In this document: positions 35,329 to 44,264 of the stretch, piece after piece
Position numbering within the stretch: the first letter of the stretch is position 1
Layout: every line of letters starts with the position of its first letter
NCBI GenBank assembly: GCA_026225275.1
Contig: JAMFSL010000036.1
Location: forward strand, 1-64,000
Direction: 5' to 3'
DNA length: 64,000 nt
Origin: Puia dinghuensis
GTDB taxonomy: Bacteria > Bacteroidota > Bacteroidia > Chitinophagales > Chitinophagaceae
The notes under the pieces: generated by a model
The model's database searches: none
The model's input: only the letters and a program-made list of their open reading frames with translations
Told to the model about the DNA's origin: nothing
Made by a program: the position numbers and the translations under genes

Positions 35329-35523
35329 ATGCCGAAACCCATAGACCCAACATCCCCGGATCACCACGTCCGCACCGCGAACCGGCTCCTACTCGTCGCA
35401 GCCAGATTCAGTTGGTCAGCCTTCAAACTCATTGTCAAAACCGCCATTCGTATTCCCCGGCTCTTTGTCCATTCGAACACCCGGCCTCAACCACATGATC
35501 TGCCTAATACCCCCAAAAACTAG
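35329..35523 (+). CDS. Possible small cationic peptide, hypothetical
   Basis: 64 codons with ATG, divergent from the membrane protein at 34825-35286 with a 42-base gap. The middle (LLLVAARFSWSAFKLIVKTA and on to IRIPRLF) is a basic, amphipathic or membrane-seeking helix flanked by polar Pro-rich ends. A 7-base inverted repeat overlaps the stop. No family recognised. It could be chance, but the gap would otherwise be about 340 bases long without a gene, which is unusual here. Confidence 0.35.
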   Translation: MPKPIDPTSPDHHVRTANRLLLVAARFSWSAFKLIVKTAIRIPRLFVHSNTRPQPHDLPNTPKN

Positions 35524-35539
35524 TGTAAACCCTTACACT
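35522..35539. repeat. Inverted repeat at the end of the small ORF
   Basis: AGTGTAA ACCC TTACACT, a perfect 7-base stem with a 4-base loop overlapping the TAG of the small ORF and followed by a short T-run. It could be a weak terminator or an operator for the T9SS protein gene that starts about 85 bases downstream. Confidence 0.45.
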
Positions 35540-35623
35540 TTCCCTAGGGGCAAAGCTTAAAAAAAGCCCCCGCAGCGCAATAATATACCATATTTTGACG
35601 ATATATAGCCGTCCCTAAAAGCA

Positions 35624-37576
35624 ATGTCTTATTCTATGAACTATCGCCCCCTGACAACCCTTTGCGGATGTCTATTACTATTTTCTGCCCTCCATGCCCA
35701 AAACCCCGGCGGCATCGGAACGACCAACTTGATGTTTTGGCTCAGAGGTGATGCCGGCATTACCACAGGCGCCACCTTCACCTGGGCCGACCAATCAGGC
35801 CAGGGCAGGAATAGCACCCAATCCACCGCCGCCGATCAGCCAACGGTCACCACCGCTACCACTGATTTCATCAATTATAACCCGGGCATCAAGATCGTAG
35901 CCAACCAATGGCTGATCATGGCTAACGGCCTCAATAATGCAGGCACCACCGCCAATGAGATCTTCCTGGTCTATAAAGAATTGGCCGGCGCCCCCGATGG
36001 AATGGTCCTCGGAACGGAAGTGCCCGGTAACCGCAACTATTTCTATGGCAGCGGAGTCGTCCAATACGGGAATTCCAACAAGCCCACCACAGCAGCACCC
36101 GGCTATGTAGCGAACGCGCCGGATATCTTTGCCGGCAAATTCTTCAGCGCCACTGACGCAGCACAAGCCGCAAACGGAGCGGTATTCTCGGCCCTCGCGC
36201 CGGCCAGCGCACCCGCCAGTTTCAGCACACCCACCGCCATCGGAGTACAACCGTCGAATAGCGGTGGCTTTAACGCCTTCGGCTATTCGGGAAATGTCAT
36301 GGAATTGGTAGGCTATAACGCCGAGATCGATCTGACAGGCACCGAAAGACAACAGGTAGAAAGCTATCTCGCCATCAAATATGGCATCACCCTCGACAGC
36401 GTAGGAACCGGCGGGAACTATTACAACTCTGCCGGCAGCTCTGTCTACCAGGGCGGCGGCGGAACAGGTTACTTCAACGACATCCTCGGCATCGCCCGCG
36501 ATGACAACGAATCCCTCCTCCAGCGGCAATCGCATCTCCTATCGGATTCGATCCGGCTTTACCTGGGTGTCACACCCCTCGCCACCACAACCAACCAGGC
36601 CAATACCGCCACTTTCAGTACCGATAAATCCTATGTCGTCATGGGTGACAACCTGGGCAACTTATGTGGGTCAGGTAACAACGTCACCGCCAAACCTGTC
36701 GCCGTTGCCGAACGGCTGGATCGCGAATGGAAGATCACCTACAACACCACGGCCAACGTCTTTAATATGGACATCTTGCTGGCCTCATGCGCGCCCTTTT
36801 CTTCGGGTACCGGCAATACATCCGATCTGGAACTGCTCTATTCAACGACCTCCGCTGACCTCTCGACCGGCAGTATCATGGCCAACAATACCAACGGCAT
36901 GACAATTTCCCTTTCCTCCGGCGGTGTCGTCACGATCGCAGGACTCAACAACGCACTGGCGTCCATGGCTGCCGCGGTTTCCACGGGGACAACTGTTCAT
37001 TTTACCCTGGCGTCTAATCAACATGAAGTCCTTCCGCTGCAGTTGACAAATTTTTCGGCTATGGCTGAATCAGTGACTAAGTCGGTAGGGCTTAGCTGGA
37101 CAGCGACGGACGCAACCGGCCTGACCTCCTTCCAGGTGATGCGCTCTGCTGACGGCTCAAACTGGCAGCCAATCGGGCAGGTAGCCGCCTTGGAAAATGC
37201 CGCAGGGTCGAATAACTATTCGTTTACCGATTCGTCGCCACTCAGCGGCAACAATGATTATAGATTGATGATGGTCAATCTGGACGGCAGCTCATCCTGG
37301 TCATCGATTGTCAGCGTCGGCTTTCAGCCCACCTCTTCATCGATCATCCTATTCCCCAATCCTTCCTCTAACCAGGTCGTCATACAGTATCCCGGCCAGT
37401 GGCTATCGGCATCGACTATCCGTTTGTATTCGGCAATCGGCGAGGCGTTGCCCTTGCAGACCACCAGCGGCACCGGTATCGCAACCCTTTCCCTTACCGG
37501 ACTGGCACAGGGAGTGTATTTCCTGCAGGTAAAAACGCCGACGGGCTGGCAAACGCTAAGGTTGCTCAGGAATTAG
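35624..37576 (+). CDS. Secreted protein with type A T9SS sorting domain
   Basis: 650 residues. Signal peptide (LTTLCGCLLLFSALHAQN), then a lectin-like domain common at the start of such proteins (about 25-240; LMFWLRGDAGI, TFTWADQSGQGRNS, VESYLAIKYGITLD). A second beta domain is followed by a fibronectin-like segment (about 475-570; VGLSWTATDATGLTSFQVMR). The last about 75 residues are a Por secretion tail (IILFPNPSSNQVVI, GLAQGVYFLQVKT). The protein should cross the outer membrane through the type IX system and be anchored or released. ATG 35624 used; a second ATG at 35636 is equally good. The 3' end overlaps the convergent yihY-like gene by 11 bases. Confidence 0.85.
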   Translation: MSYSMNYRPLTTLCGCLLLFSALHAQNPGGIGTTNLMFWLRGDAGITTGATFTWADQSGQGRNSTQSTAADQPTVTTATTDFINYNPGIKIVANQWLIMANGLNNAGTTANEIFLVYKELAGAPDGMVLGTEVPGNRNYFYGSGVVQYGNSNKPTTAAPGYVANAPDIFAGKFFSATDAAQAANGAVFSALAPASAPASFSTPTAIGVQPSNSGGFNAFGYSGNVMELVGYNAEIDLTGTERQQVESYLAIKYGITLDSVGTGGNYYNSAGSSVYQGGGGTGYFNDILGIARDDNESLLQRQSHLLSDSIRLYLGVTPLATTTNQANTATFSTDKSYVVMGDNLGNLCGSGNNVTAKPVAVAERLDREWKITYNTTANVFNMDILLASCAPFSSGTGNTSDLELLYSTTSADLSTGSIMANNTNGMTISLSSGGVVTIAGLNNALASMAAAVSTGTTVHFTLASNQHEVLPLQLTNFSAMAESVTKSVGLSWTATDATGLTSFQVMRSADGSNWQPIGQVAALENAAGSNNYSFTDSSPLSGNNDYRLMMVNLDGSSSWSSIVSVGFQPTSSSIILFPNPSSNQVVIQYPGQWLSASTIRLYSAIGEALPLQTTSGTGIATLSLTGLAQGVYFLQVKTPTGWQTLRLLRN

Positions 37577-38486
37577 CTACCCGGCGCGCAGGCCGCACCG
37601 GATCTTTCCGGTAGGCGGCCCATGCCGCAGTGAAAGCAGCCCCATAATAAAGGATCAGCGAGACATAGAAAAGGAACAGCAGCACGATCACAAATGCGCC
37701 CGACGAGCCGTAGATGCGTTTGATGTTACTGGACACCAGTAACCATCCCAATAAAAACTTTCCCCCGGTGAACAACGCTCCGGTCAGCAGGGCGCCGCTA
37801 CAGGTGACACCGAAAGAAAATCGCCCGTCCGGCAAATAAAGGAATAGGACGGTGATCCATCCCGTAACGATAACAAATGATATCAGTTGCCGCAGGATAA
37901 AAGATACCGCATGCCCGGCCCCGGTCCCCAATTCACCGATAGAATGACGTAGTACCATTAAAAAAGTCCCTCCTGCCACATCCACCAGGAACAACAACCC
38001 GGCCAGTACGATCAGCACAATGGCCCGCAATCTTGGCAACAGCGTATCGGCTAGCCTTCCCCCGGTTGTCTGTACTGCCCACAATTGATTGATGGAATCC
38101 TTGATCACCTTGAACAGCGTAGTGACCACAAACAGGAGAAAGATAAATCCGCCGACAATGATATAGGTATTGGTAGCCAACTTTTGAAATCCTTGCAGTG
38201 TATCTCTGATCTGCCCCACGCCAGGATTGCCAAGGATATGGGATAGGCTCCTGAACAACCGCTCGCTGAGTTCGCCCCGGTTCAGCACGAGTCCGAAGAG
38301 CTGTATCAGGATGATGAGGATAAAAGGCAGTGAAAAACTGGTAAAGAAAGCCGTAGCCCCGGCCATCCGTAAAGGATCATTTTTTCTGAGTAGGATCAAC
38401 GCATTTCGCAGTATTTGCCATCCTCTTTTCAAGACCTGTCTTTCTTGTTCATACCGCAAAATACAACCCTTCCGCTCACTCCCCAA
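37566..38486 (-). CDS. YihY/BrkB-family inner-membrane protein
   Basis: 306 residues, six to seven membrane helices. The family signature is present near the N-terminus (ALILLRKNDPLRMAGATAFF) and in the helix-rich core (GFIFLLFVVTTLFKVIKDSI, NIKRIYGSSGAFVIVLLFLF). Once misnamed RNase BN; members are membrane proteins of uncertain function. The only start covering the conserved N-terminus is a TTG at 38486, with a second TTG at 38459 as the alternative, so the first 10-15 residues are uncertain. Convergent with the T9SS protein, overlapping it by 11 bases. Confidence 0.88.
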   Translation of the reverse strand: MGSERKGCILRYEQERQVLKRGWQILRNALILLRKNDPLRMAGATAFFTSFSLPFILIILIQLFGLVLNRGELSERLFRSLSHILGNPGVGQIRDTLQGFQKLATNTYIIVGGFIFLLFVVTTLFKVIKDSINQLWAVQTTGGRLADTLLPRLRAIVLIVLAGLLFLVDVAGGTFLMVLRHSIGELGTGAGHAVSFILRQLISFVIVTGWITVLFLYLPDGRFSFGVTCSGALLTGALFTGGKFLLGWLLVSSNIKRIYGSSGAFVIVLLFLFYVSLILYYGAAFTAAWAAYRKDPVRPARRVANS

Positions 38487-38572
38487 AATACCCTCTCTCC
38501 CCCACTCCCAATAAATACCAGTTTAGCCTAAATTAATGAACAGCAGGACAAACACAAAACCTTATCCCGTTC

Positions 38573-38580
38573 TAACTTTG
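38573..38580 (+). promoter_or_regulatory. -7 element of the GH53 gene
   Basis: TAACTTTG matches the Bacteroidota -7 consensus TAnnTTTG exactly, 23 bases before the ATG. No clear -33 TTTG is seen at the expected distance. Confidence 0.5.
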
Positions 38581-38603
38581 ACCCCTCAACTTTGCCTTGC
38601 TAT

Positions 38604-39677
38604 ATGAAATTAAATACTAATGCTTACCTCCCGGCATGGTTAATTACATGCTGTCTCCTGGTATTCGCCACCACCAGCTGTTCCAAAATGGCAGCCAAAA
38701 CCTCATCCTCTTCTTCTGACTCCAGTCAACCCGGCACGACGGCTACCGATACGACGGCTTCATCGTCCTTTGCCTACGGATCTGACGTCAGCTGGGTCAC
38801 CGAGATGGAGGATTCCGGTTATCAGTTCTATAATAATAGCGGCACCCAGCAGGACCTCTTCACCATCCTCGGCGGGAAAGGCATCAATGCGATCCGGCTG
38901 CGGGTATGGGTCAACCCCGCCGGCGGCTGGTGCAATACGGCGGATGTCGTCAATAAAGCGTTGAGAGCCACTGCCGTCGGAATGAAAATCCTCATCGACT
39001 TTCACTACAGCGATACCTGGGCCGACCCCGGTGACCAGAACATACCCGCCGCCTGGGCTAACGAAACTTTTACCCAACTGACAGCAACAGTATACAGTTA
39101 TACGGTGGGCGTCTTGGATACCCTCCGGCAAAACGGCATCACCCCGACCTGGGTACAGATAGGCAACGAGACCAACAACGGAATGCTCTGGCCCGACGGC
39201 GAGGCATCCCTCAACATGCCGCAATATGCCTCGCTGGTCAGTAGCAGCTACAACGCTTCCAAATCAGTATTTCCCTCATGTAAAGTGATCGTTCACCTGG
39301 CCAACGGCTACGACAGTACTGATTTTGAGTGGCTGTTCGATGGGCTCAAAGCCAATGGCGCTTCCTGGGACATCATCGGGATGTCTTTGTACCCAACTGC
39401 CGGTAATTATGCGACCTATGATGCCCAATGCCAGTCCAATATGCAGATAATGCAATCCCGTTACGGCAAGCAGGTTATGATCTGCGAAGTGGGCTTCGCG
39501 GAAAACGATCCCACGGATGCCGAAGCTTTCCTGAAAGATATTATCACCAAAACCCGGGAAGTAGGCGGCCTCGGCGTCTTTTACTGGGAACCGGAATGCT
39601 ACAATAATTGGCAGGGCTATGGCCTGGGCGCCTTCAGCAGTAACGGCGCACCGACCGCCGCCATGGACGCTTTCTAA
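38604..39677 (+). CDS. Arabinogalactan endo-beta-1,4-galactanase, GH53 lipoprotein
   Basis: 357 residues from the ATG at 38604. A lipoprotein signal ends at TTSC (Cys26) and is followed by a Ser/Thr-rich linker (about 30-57), so the enzyme is probably displayed at the outer membrane. The catalytic domain is GH53: FAYGSDVSWVTEMEDSGYQF, INAIRLRVWVNP, the acid/base Glu in QIGNETNNGMLWP (about 190) and the nucleophile in MICEVGFAE (about 295), ending GLGVFYWEPE. It cleaves beta-1,4-galactan side chains of pectin (rhamnogalacturonan I). It is not in either Sus locus but fits the GH78 and GH28 enzymes. Confidence 0.93.
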   Translation: MKLNTNAYLPAWLITCCLLVFATTSCSKMAAKTSSSSSDSSQPGTTATDTTASSSFAYGSDVSWVTEMEDSGYQFYNNSGTQQDLFTILGGKGINAIRLRVWVNPAGGWCNTADVVNKALRATAVGMKILIDFHYSDTWADPGDQNIPAAWANETFTQLTATVYSYTVGVLDTLRQNGITPTWVQIGNETNNGMLWPDGEASLNMPQYASLVSSSYNASKSVFPSCKVIVHLANGYDSTDFEWLFDGLKANGASWDIIGMSLYPTAGNYATYDAQCQSNMQIMQSRYGKQVMICEVGFAENDPTDAEAFLKDIITKTREVGGLGVFYWEPECYNNWQGYGLGAFSSNGAPTAAMDAF

Positions 39678-39790
39678 CCCTCCCAACTCCGCCAAGTTAC
39701 CCGTAAAAAAAATGTCAGATTCCGTGACCGCAAACCCATTTCTTTCGTTCCTATTCAGGTAGCTTTATAGACAATTACCAAACTTCCGCT

Positions 39791-41728
39791 ATGACTCGGC
39801 CGGAAATGAATGTATGGTTAGTAGTTTTAGCGATAATTTCCGCGCTGTCCGCAGCAGGACAATCGCAGTCCTGCCCGATCAATATCAATTTTTCCGCCGG
39901 CGCCCTTACCCATTGGCAGGCCTATACGGGTAACAATAAAGGGGGCAACGGACCCACCGCAATCATAGCAGTATATGATTCCAACCAATCAGCCCCCAAT
40001 GGAACGATCGGCGCAACCACCCTTCCTGAATACGACCTCCCGGGAGTCAGCGGTATCAGGGTCATCACCAACCAGGGTACCGACGCCTTTGGCGGCTTCC
40101 CGATGATTCCAACCATCAACGGCTATACCTACAATTATTCCATCCTGTTAGGATCGACATCTGTTTCTAATCAGCAAACAAATGAGCCACCCACCGGATC
40201 GCTGGCTGCGCCAGCCAGTGGTCCACAAGGCGGCTATGTCCGTGGGATAAGTTATCTTATCAATGTCCCCCCCGGCCCATCTACAGTTCCCTATACGATG
40301 ACGTATGCCTATGCCATGGTGCTGGAAAACGGCACCCATCCTTCGGACGAGCAACCGATGGCCCGGGCGATAGTAAGTATTCCCGGAGGGGTGATCGATT
40401 GTGCTTCGCCTGCTTATTTCCTTCCGACAGATGGTAATGGACTCGATTCCGCAACCGCCCGGGCCAATGGATTCTCCCCAAGTTCCGTACCTACCCCGAA
40501 TGCCTCGCATAGTCCGGGGGGTAATGCCGGAATGTACCTGCGGGATGTCTGGACAAAAGGATGGACAGAGGTTACTTTCGACCTGTCTCCTTATCGGGGG
40601 CAACAGGTATCGCTGACTTTCGAAGCGGACAATTGTGTGCCGGGCGGGCATTTTGCCTATGCCTATTTTGCCCTTAGAGATATTTGCGCGGGACTTCAGA
40701 TCAATGGAGATACGCTTGTCTGTACCAACAGCGTGGTACAATATTCCATTCCTTCCCTGAATGGTGCATCCTATAATTGGTCTGCTCCCGCCGGCTGGAT
40801 GATTGATTCCGGCGCCAACGGAAACATGGTCACCGTCACTGCTGGTCCGCAGCCCGGATGGATGGTCGCCAATGAGACGAATAGCTGCACAAGTTTGACG
40901 GACAGCTTATTCGTGCACCTATATAAAGGAGCTCTTCCTCAGGCAGAGATCGATCCCCGCGATACGACTGTCTGTTATGGCGAGACGGCGCCATTACACG
41001 CCCTCATTACAACCGGCACCTCCTACACCTGGATAAGCCCCGGACCCTTTCCCACGCGAAAGAACGGCGCCATCTCATCCTTGCCATTTACCACCACCTT
41101 CCCCGCTGCTCCCCGGCAAACGGCGGATTATATTTTGACTATCCTGAATGAGGGTTGCCCGATACCCCTTAGAGATACCTTTACCGTGACCATTGTCCCA
41201 CCCATCCGGGTGAACCCTGGTAATGATACCCTGGTGGTCGTCAATGAACCCCTCTACTTCCAGGCAACAAGCAGCGACGTGTATCTGGACACCTATCAAT
41301 GGTCTCCGTCCACGGATCTTAGCAACCCCGACACAGCAGACCCCATTGGCCTGTATGGATCTGATATGGACAGTATCTCTTATCTGGTAAAAGCAACCGA
41401 TATTTTCGGCTGTTACGGCACGGCTACGGTGAAAGTAACAATCGCACGCACGGCGGCGAACATTTTTGTGCCCAACGCATTCACCCCGACAGCAAATAGC
41501 AATAACCTGTTCCGGCCTGTTTGCTTCGGCATATCCTCGCTGGACTATTTCCAGGTGTTTAACCGCTGGGGCCAACTGGTATACAGCACCTCGCAAATTG
41601 GCCAGGGATGGGATGGCAGGATACAGGGAAAATTACAGGAAAGCAATGCCTATCTGTGGACAGTGAAGGGGACAGATTACACGGGCAGAGTCATTTCAAA
41701 AAAAGGAACAGTCGTACTGATCAGATGA
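39791..41728 (+). CDS. Secreted protein with type B T9SS sorting (gliding-motility C-terminal) domain
   Basis: 645 residues. Signal peptide (VVLAIISALSAAGQSQ), a jelly-roll-like first part (about 27-300), then PKD/Ig-like domains (about 305-545), and a C-terminal gliding-motility-associated domain (IFVPNAFTPTANSNNLFRP, FQVFNRWGQLVY, GWDGRIQGKL). The last is the type B T9SS signal. Such proteins are often surface adhesins. Cys pairs in the middle suggest disulfides. Single gene with its own upstream gap. Confidence 0.87.
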   Translation: MTRPEMNVWLVVLAIISALSAAGQSQSCPININFSAGALTHWQAYTGNNKGGNGPTAIIAVYDSNQSAPNGTIGATTLPEYDLPGVSGIRVITNQGTDAFGGFPMIPTINGYTYNYSILLGSTSVSNQQTNEPPTGSLAAPASGPQGGYVRGISYLINVPPGPSTVPYTMTYAYAMVLENGTHPSDEQPMARAIVSIPGGVIDCASPAYFLPTDGNGLDSATARANGFSPSSVPTPNASHSPGGNAGMYLRDVWTKGWTEVTFDLSPYRGQQVSLTFEADNCVPGGHFAYAYFALRDICAGLQINGDTLVCTNSVVQYSIPSLNGASYNWSAPAGWMIDSGANGNMVTVTAGPQPGWMVANETNSCTSLTDSLFVHLYKGALPQAEIDPRDTTVCYGETAPLHALITTGTSYTWISPGPFPTRKNGAISSLPFTTTFPAAPRQTADYILTILNEGCPIPLRDTFTVTIVPPIRVNPGNDTLVVVNEPLYFQATSSDVYLDTYQWSPSTDLSNPDTADPIGLYGSDMDSISYLVKATDIFGCYGTATVKVTIARTAANIFVPNAFTPTANSNNLFRPVCFGISSLDYFQVFNRWGQLVYSTSQIGQGWDGRIQGKLQESNAYLWTVKGTDYTGRVISKKGTVVLIR

Positions 41729-41736
41729 AAAAAAGT

Positions 41737-41744
41737 TACATTTG
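41737..41744 (+). promoter_or_regulatory. Possible -7 element of the DUF4833-like gene
   Basis: TACATTTG matches TAnnTTTG in the 41-base gap, 25 bases before the ATG at 41770. Confidence 0.4.
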
Positions 41745-41769
41745 GGACTAACCAGATTAACTCTTACGC

Positions 41770-42315
41770 ATGAACCGTCCTGTTCTTTTAATAGCCAGCC
41801 TTCTCTTGATTTGTATCACTATAAGATCCAGCGCACAGGATACCTTGAAATTTCCCACACCCACCGGCAACGACAATCAATTGTTTTTCTTACAGCGAAG
41901 TCAAAACACCAACACGGTGGTCTATGAATTGAACATAAAGAACGGCATGCCAGACTCGTTAGCACCTGTTCATATCTTTTGGATTTGTTATGCAGAGAAA
42001 TCACAAAGGGAAGAACTCACAGCGATTCAGCGAAAATATGCCTATGGGTTGTCGACCAAATACATCGCCAAAGACCATTATGAACTCAGACTCCTGGCCA
42101 AAAAAACCCATGTAATGGATTTAGTGATGGGGCCGGATCAAAAATTCCATGTCTACGATCAGATCAACGGCAAACGCGCCATCCTCTCCAGAATGTACCT
42201 TCAGATCCATGGCGGCTCCCCGTTTTCTCCCAACATCCAGTATGTGCTCCTCGACGGAATTGATCCTGAGACCGGGACGCCAGTCGAAGAAAAAAGAACC
42301 GGTGTAGCCCATTAG
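41770..42315 (+). CDS. Secreted DUF4833-like protein
   Basis: 181 residues with a signal peptide (LLIASLLLICITIRSSAQD). The mature part begins TLKFPTPTGNDNQLFFLQRS with NTNTVVYELNIKNG and ends in a beta-rich segment (MYLQIHGGSPFSPNIQYVLL, then DGID). This is the pattern I associate with DUF4833, a periplasmic family without known function. The final four bases overlap the 3' end of the convergent encapsulin gene. Confidence 0.65.
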   Translation: MNRPVLLIASLLLICITIRSSAQDTLKFPTPTGNDNQLFFLQRSQNTNTVVYELNIKNGMPDSLAPVHIFWICYAEKSQREELTAIQRKYAYGLSTKYIAKDHYELRLLAKKTHVMDLVMGPDQKFHVYDQINGKRAILSRMYLQIHGGSPFSPNIQYVLLDGIDPETGTPVEEKRTGVAH

Positions 42316-43118
42316 ACAATAGCCAGTGTCAGCGCTACCGCAGCCTCGGTCGTCAATAACCGGAAGGTGAAACTTTCCTGCAGATAGAGCCTGACGCTGG
42401 TCTCGGAATGACTAAGATAACCGATGGATATGTCCTGACCAAGATCCAACTCGAAATCACCCCCGCGTGTACTCAGCACGAAACCACCCTTGATCGCCGG
42501 AGCCCAGATGATATCCCCATCGATAAGCCGCTGAATATGCTGCAGAACAGGATACCCTTCATCACTGCCACCGAAGACAGCCGTGTAGGATTCGGCGCCC
42601 AGCACCAGCGCATAAGGACCATTGACCCCCGCAAGCCGTAATTGACTCACCGCCTGTGCAACTACATCCGGGTAACCCCGCACATTGGAAGGAAGCGTCA
42701 ATATCGGATTACTGGTACCCTGCCGGATACCCTGGATCCCCGCCGCATTGTATCCTTCGAAGACCGAGTTATCTTCCGCAAACGCTATTTTCTGCGCCGC
42801 ATCCTTCACCGCCGACCAGTCCGAATCCTCCGCGCCGCGTTCAACATCGTCAACCGCCTGGCGGGCGAGTTCGAATGGAACCCGAAGCTCCACCAAAGCC
42901 TTCACTTCGCGCCGCACAGCCTGGATCCCTTCACCAGGCGCCGGAATTCCCTGCGTATGCCCCGTGCCGACCGCCGGGAAGTCAAAACCTTTTGGGCCTT
43001 CTACATCCACTACCCGTCGTGCTGCCAGATGCCGCTTGAGGGTGCGCCGTGCTTCTTCTTCGATTTCCGCCCAGGCCGCGTCTGAAATAGGAGCTAGTTC
43101 CCGATAAAGATTATTCAT
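42312..43118 (-). CDS. Encapsulin nanocompartment shell protein, family 1
   Basis: 268 residues, the normal size of family 1 encapsulins (HK97-like fold; formerly linocin M18). Diagnostic segments: N-terminal LYRELAPISDAAWAEIEEEA, LKRHLAARRVVDVEGPKGFD, AVRREVKALVELRVPFELAR and the C-terminal DISIGYLSHSETSVRLYLQE. Many copies self-assemble into an icosahedral shell around a cargo enzyme. The cargo gene (DyP peroxidase) lies directly upstream and its 3' end overlaps this start by 8 bases, so translation is coupled. Cytoplasmic; role in oxidative stress inferred from cargo. Confidence 0.95.
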   Translation of the reverse strand: MNNLYRELAPISDAAWAEIEEEARRTLKRHLAARRVVDVEGPKGFDFPAVGTGHTQGIPAPGEGIQAVRREVKALVELRVPFELARQAVDDVERGAEDSDWSAVKDAAQKIAFAEDNSVFEGYNAAGIQGIRQGTSNPILTLPSNVRGYPDVVAQAVSQLRLAGVNGPYALVLGAESYTAVFGGSDEGYPVLQHIQRLIDGDIIWAPAIKGGFVLSTRGGDFELDLGQDISIGYLSHSETSVRLYLQESFTFRLLTTEAAVALTLAIV

Positions 43119-44136
43119 ATCCTGCTTCTTTTTTTAATGATCCGATAGATAATGACCCGTCGCCCACCCCAACCACAACAGGGGCAGAAGCAACGACCTC
43201 CGGAGCCGATGCCCCCGATGCAACATTCTTCAAAAAGGATGCCGTAGGAACAAAAAACAGACTCCCGGTCTTTGCTGTGCTGAAATCCAGCAACCGGTCG
43301 TAATTCCCTGCCGGCGAACCGATAAACATGGCATCCAGCATCTTCTTTACTGTGCTGAACGTACTCGCATAAGCGATGAAATAAGTACCCATCTCATTGT
43401 TGGACATATTCCCAAAAGGCATATTGTCCCGGAGGACCTTGAGATCGTCACCGACATTGGCCAGGGCACTATGAGAATTGGAAGGCTTTACTTCATCGGA
43501 CATTTCAACGTCATTCTCTTTATACCTTCCGAATACTTTTTCCTGTTCCTCGACAGGCAGCGCCTTAAACGCCTTCAGATCATGAATATACTTTTGAACA
43601 AACAGATAACTCCCCCCCTTATAGGCAGGATCATCATCGCCTATCAGCCCAAAAAAAGCACGTTTTTCGCCTTCAGGATTTTCGGTACCATCCACAAACC
43701 CCAAAATAGACCGGCCATCCCAATACCTGAACCCATGAACCTCTTCGACACTGACCGCCACCGGGTCCAGAATTTGAGCCAGGGCGGCCGCCATATCGTA
43801 ACAAATACTGCTGGTGGCCCCCTTGATATGGAAATGCAGATCGCCCCGGGTAGCCACGGCCGTGTGTTTCGCACCGGCGATGGGCATGAAATTCTCCAGT
43901 TCCTTTGGCAGCGGGACCGGGAGACCAAGCCGATGCCACGCATCATACCCAATCCCCATCACACAAGACGTCGCGGAGTGGGGAAATCGAATCTCGTTTG
44001 AATTATTAATATTGATAACTAATGCACAAATCCTTTCAAAAACGGCTCCGACATTCTGGTCCTTCTTAAAATTCCAGACCAGGAAGATGGTATTCTCACC
44101 AGGATAATCCAGTACATTCTGCGACTCTGGGTTCAT
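43111..44136 (-). CDS. DyP-type peroxidase with encapsulin-targeting peptide
   Basis: 341 residues from the ATG at 44136 (MNPESQNVLDYPGENTIFL, the usual N-terminus; the frame is open for 31 more codons upstream but those lie in the promoter). A haem peroxidase of the dye-decolourising family: catalytic Asp in GFVDGTENPEG (about 158), proximal His in SNSHSALANVGDD, and YDRLLDFSTAKTGSLFFVP near the end. The tail is an Ala/Ser/Val-rich linker followed by DGSLSIGSLKKEAGYE, which matches the cargo-loading peptide (DGSLxIGSLK) that docks in the encapsulin interior. First gene of the operon, coupled to the shell gene. Confidence 0.95.
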   Translation of the reverse strand: MNPESQNVLDYPGENTIFLVWNFKKDQNVGAVFERICALVININNSNEIRFPHSATSCVMGIGYDAWHRLGLPVPLPKELENFMPIAGAKHTAVATRGDLHFHIKGATSSICYDMAAALAQILDPVAVSVEEVHGFRYWDGRSILGFVDGTENPEGEKRAFFGLIGDDDPAYKGGSYLFVQKYIHDLKAFKALPVEEQEKVFGRYKENDVEMSDEVKPSNSHSALANVGDDLKVLRDNMPFGNMSNNEMGTYFIAYASTFSTVKKMLDAMFIGSPAGNYDRLLDFSTAKTGSLFFVPTASFLKNVASGASAPEVVASAPVVVGVGDGSLSIGSLKKEAGYE

Positions 44137-44142
44137 ATTTTG

Positions 44143-44173
44143 ACTATATACACACTGATATGTGTTTTGCAAA
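44143..44173 (-). promoter_or_regulatory. Promoter of the DyP-encapsulin operon
   Basis: On the minus strand TTTG (44173-44170), a 19-base spacer, then TATATAGT (44150-44143). The arrangement is that of Bacteroidota housekeeping promoters (-33 TTTG, -7 TAnnTTTG), with the -7 partly matching. The ATG is only 6 bases past the -7 element, so the mRNA would be almost leaderless. A 5-base inverted repeat ACACA/TGTGT (44150-44165) overlaps it. Confidence 0.55.
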
Positions 44174-44264
44174 TTTACGCTTTCTCTGATATCTGCTCCC
44201 CAAAGATCTCTAAAATTCCCTATCTTCAATACGCCGGTTGCTCGCTATTCACTCAACACCATCT

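Noticed and set aside
35550-35575. GGGGC ... GCCCC weak hairpin with an A-rich loop before the T9SS protein gene
   Set aside because: Only five pairs with a 14-base loop and no T-run; not distinguishable from chance.
35795-36535. A 246-codon antisense frame within the T9SS type A protein
   Set aside because: Lies wholly under a gene with signal peptide and sorting domain; no family features of its own.
44137-44229. 31 extra N-terminal codons for the DyP peroxidase
   Set aside because: The extension covers a good promoter and does not resemble the family N-terminus; the ATG at 44136 does.
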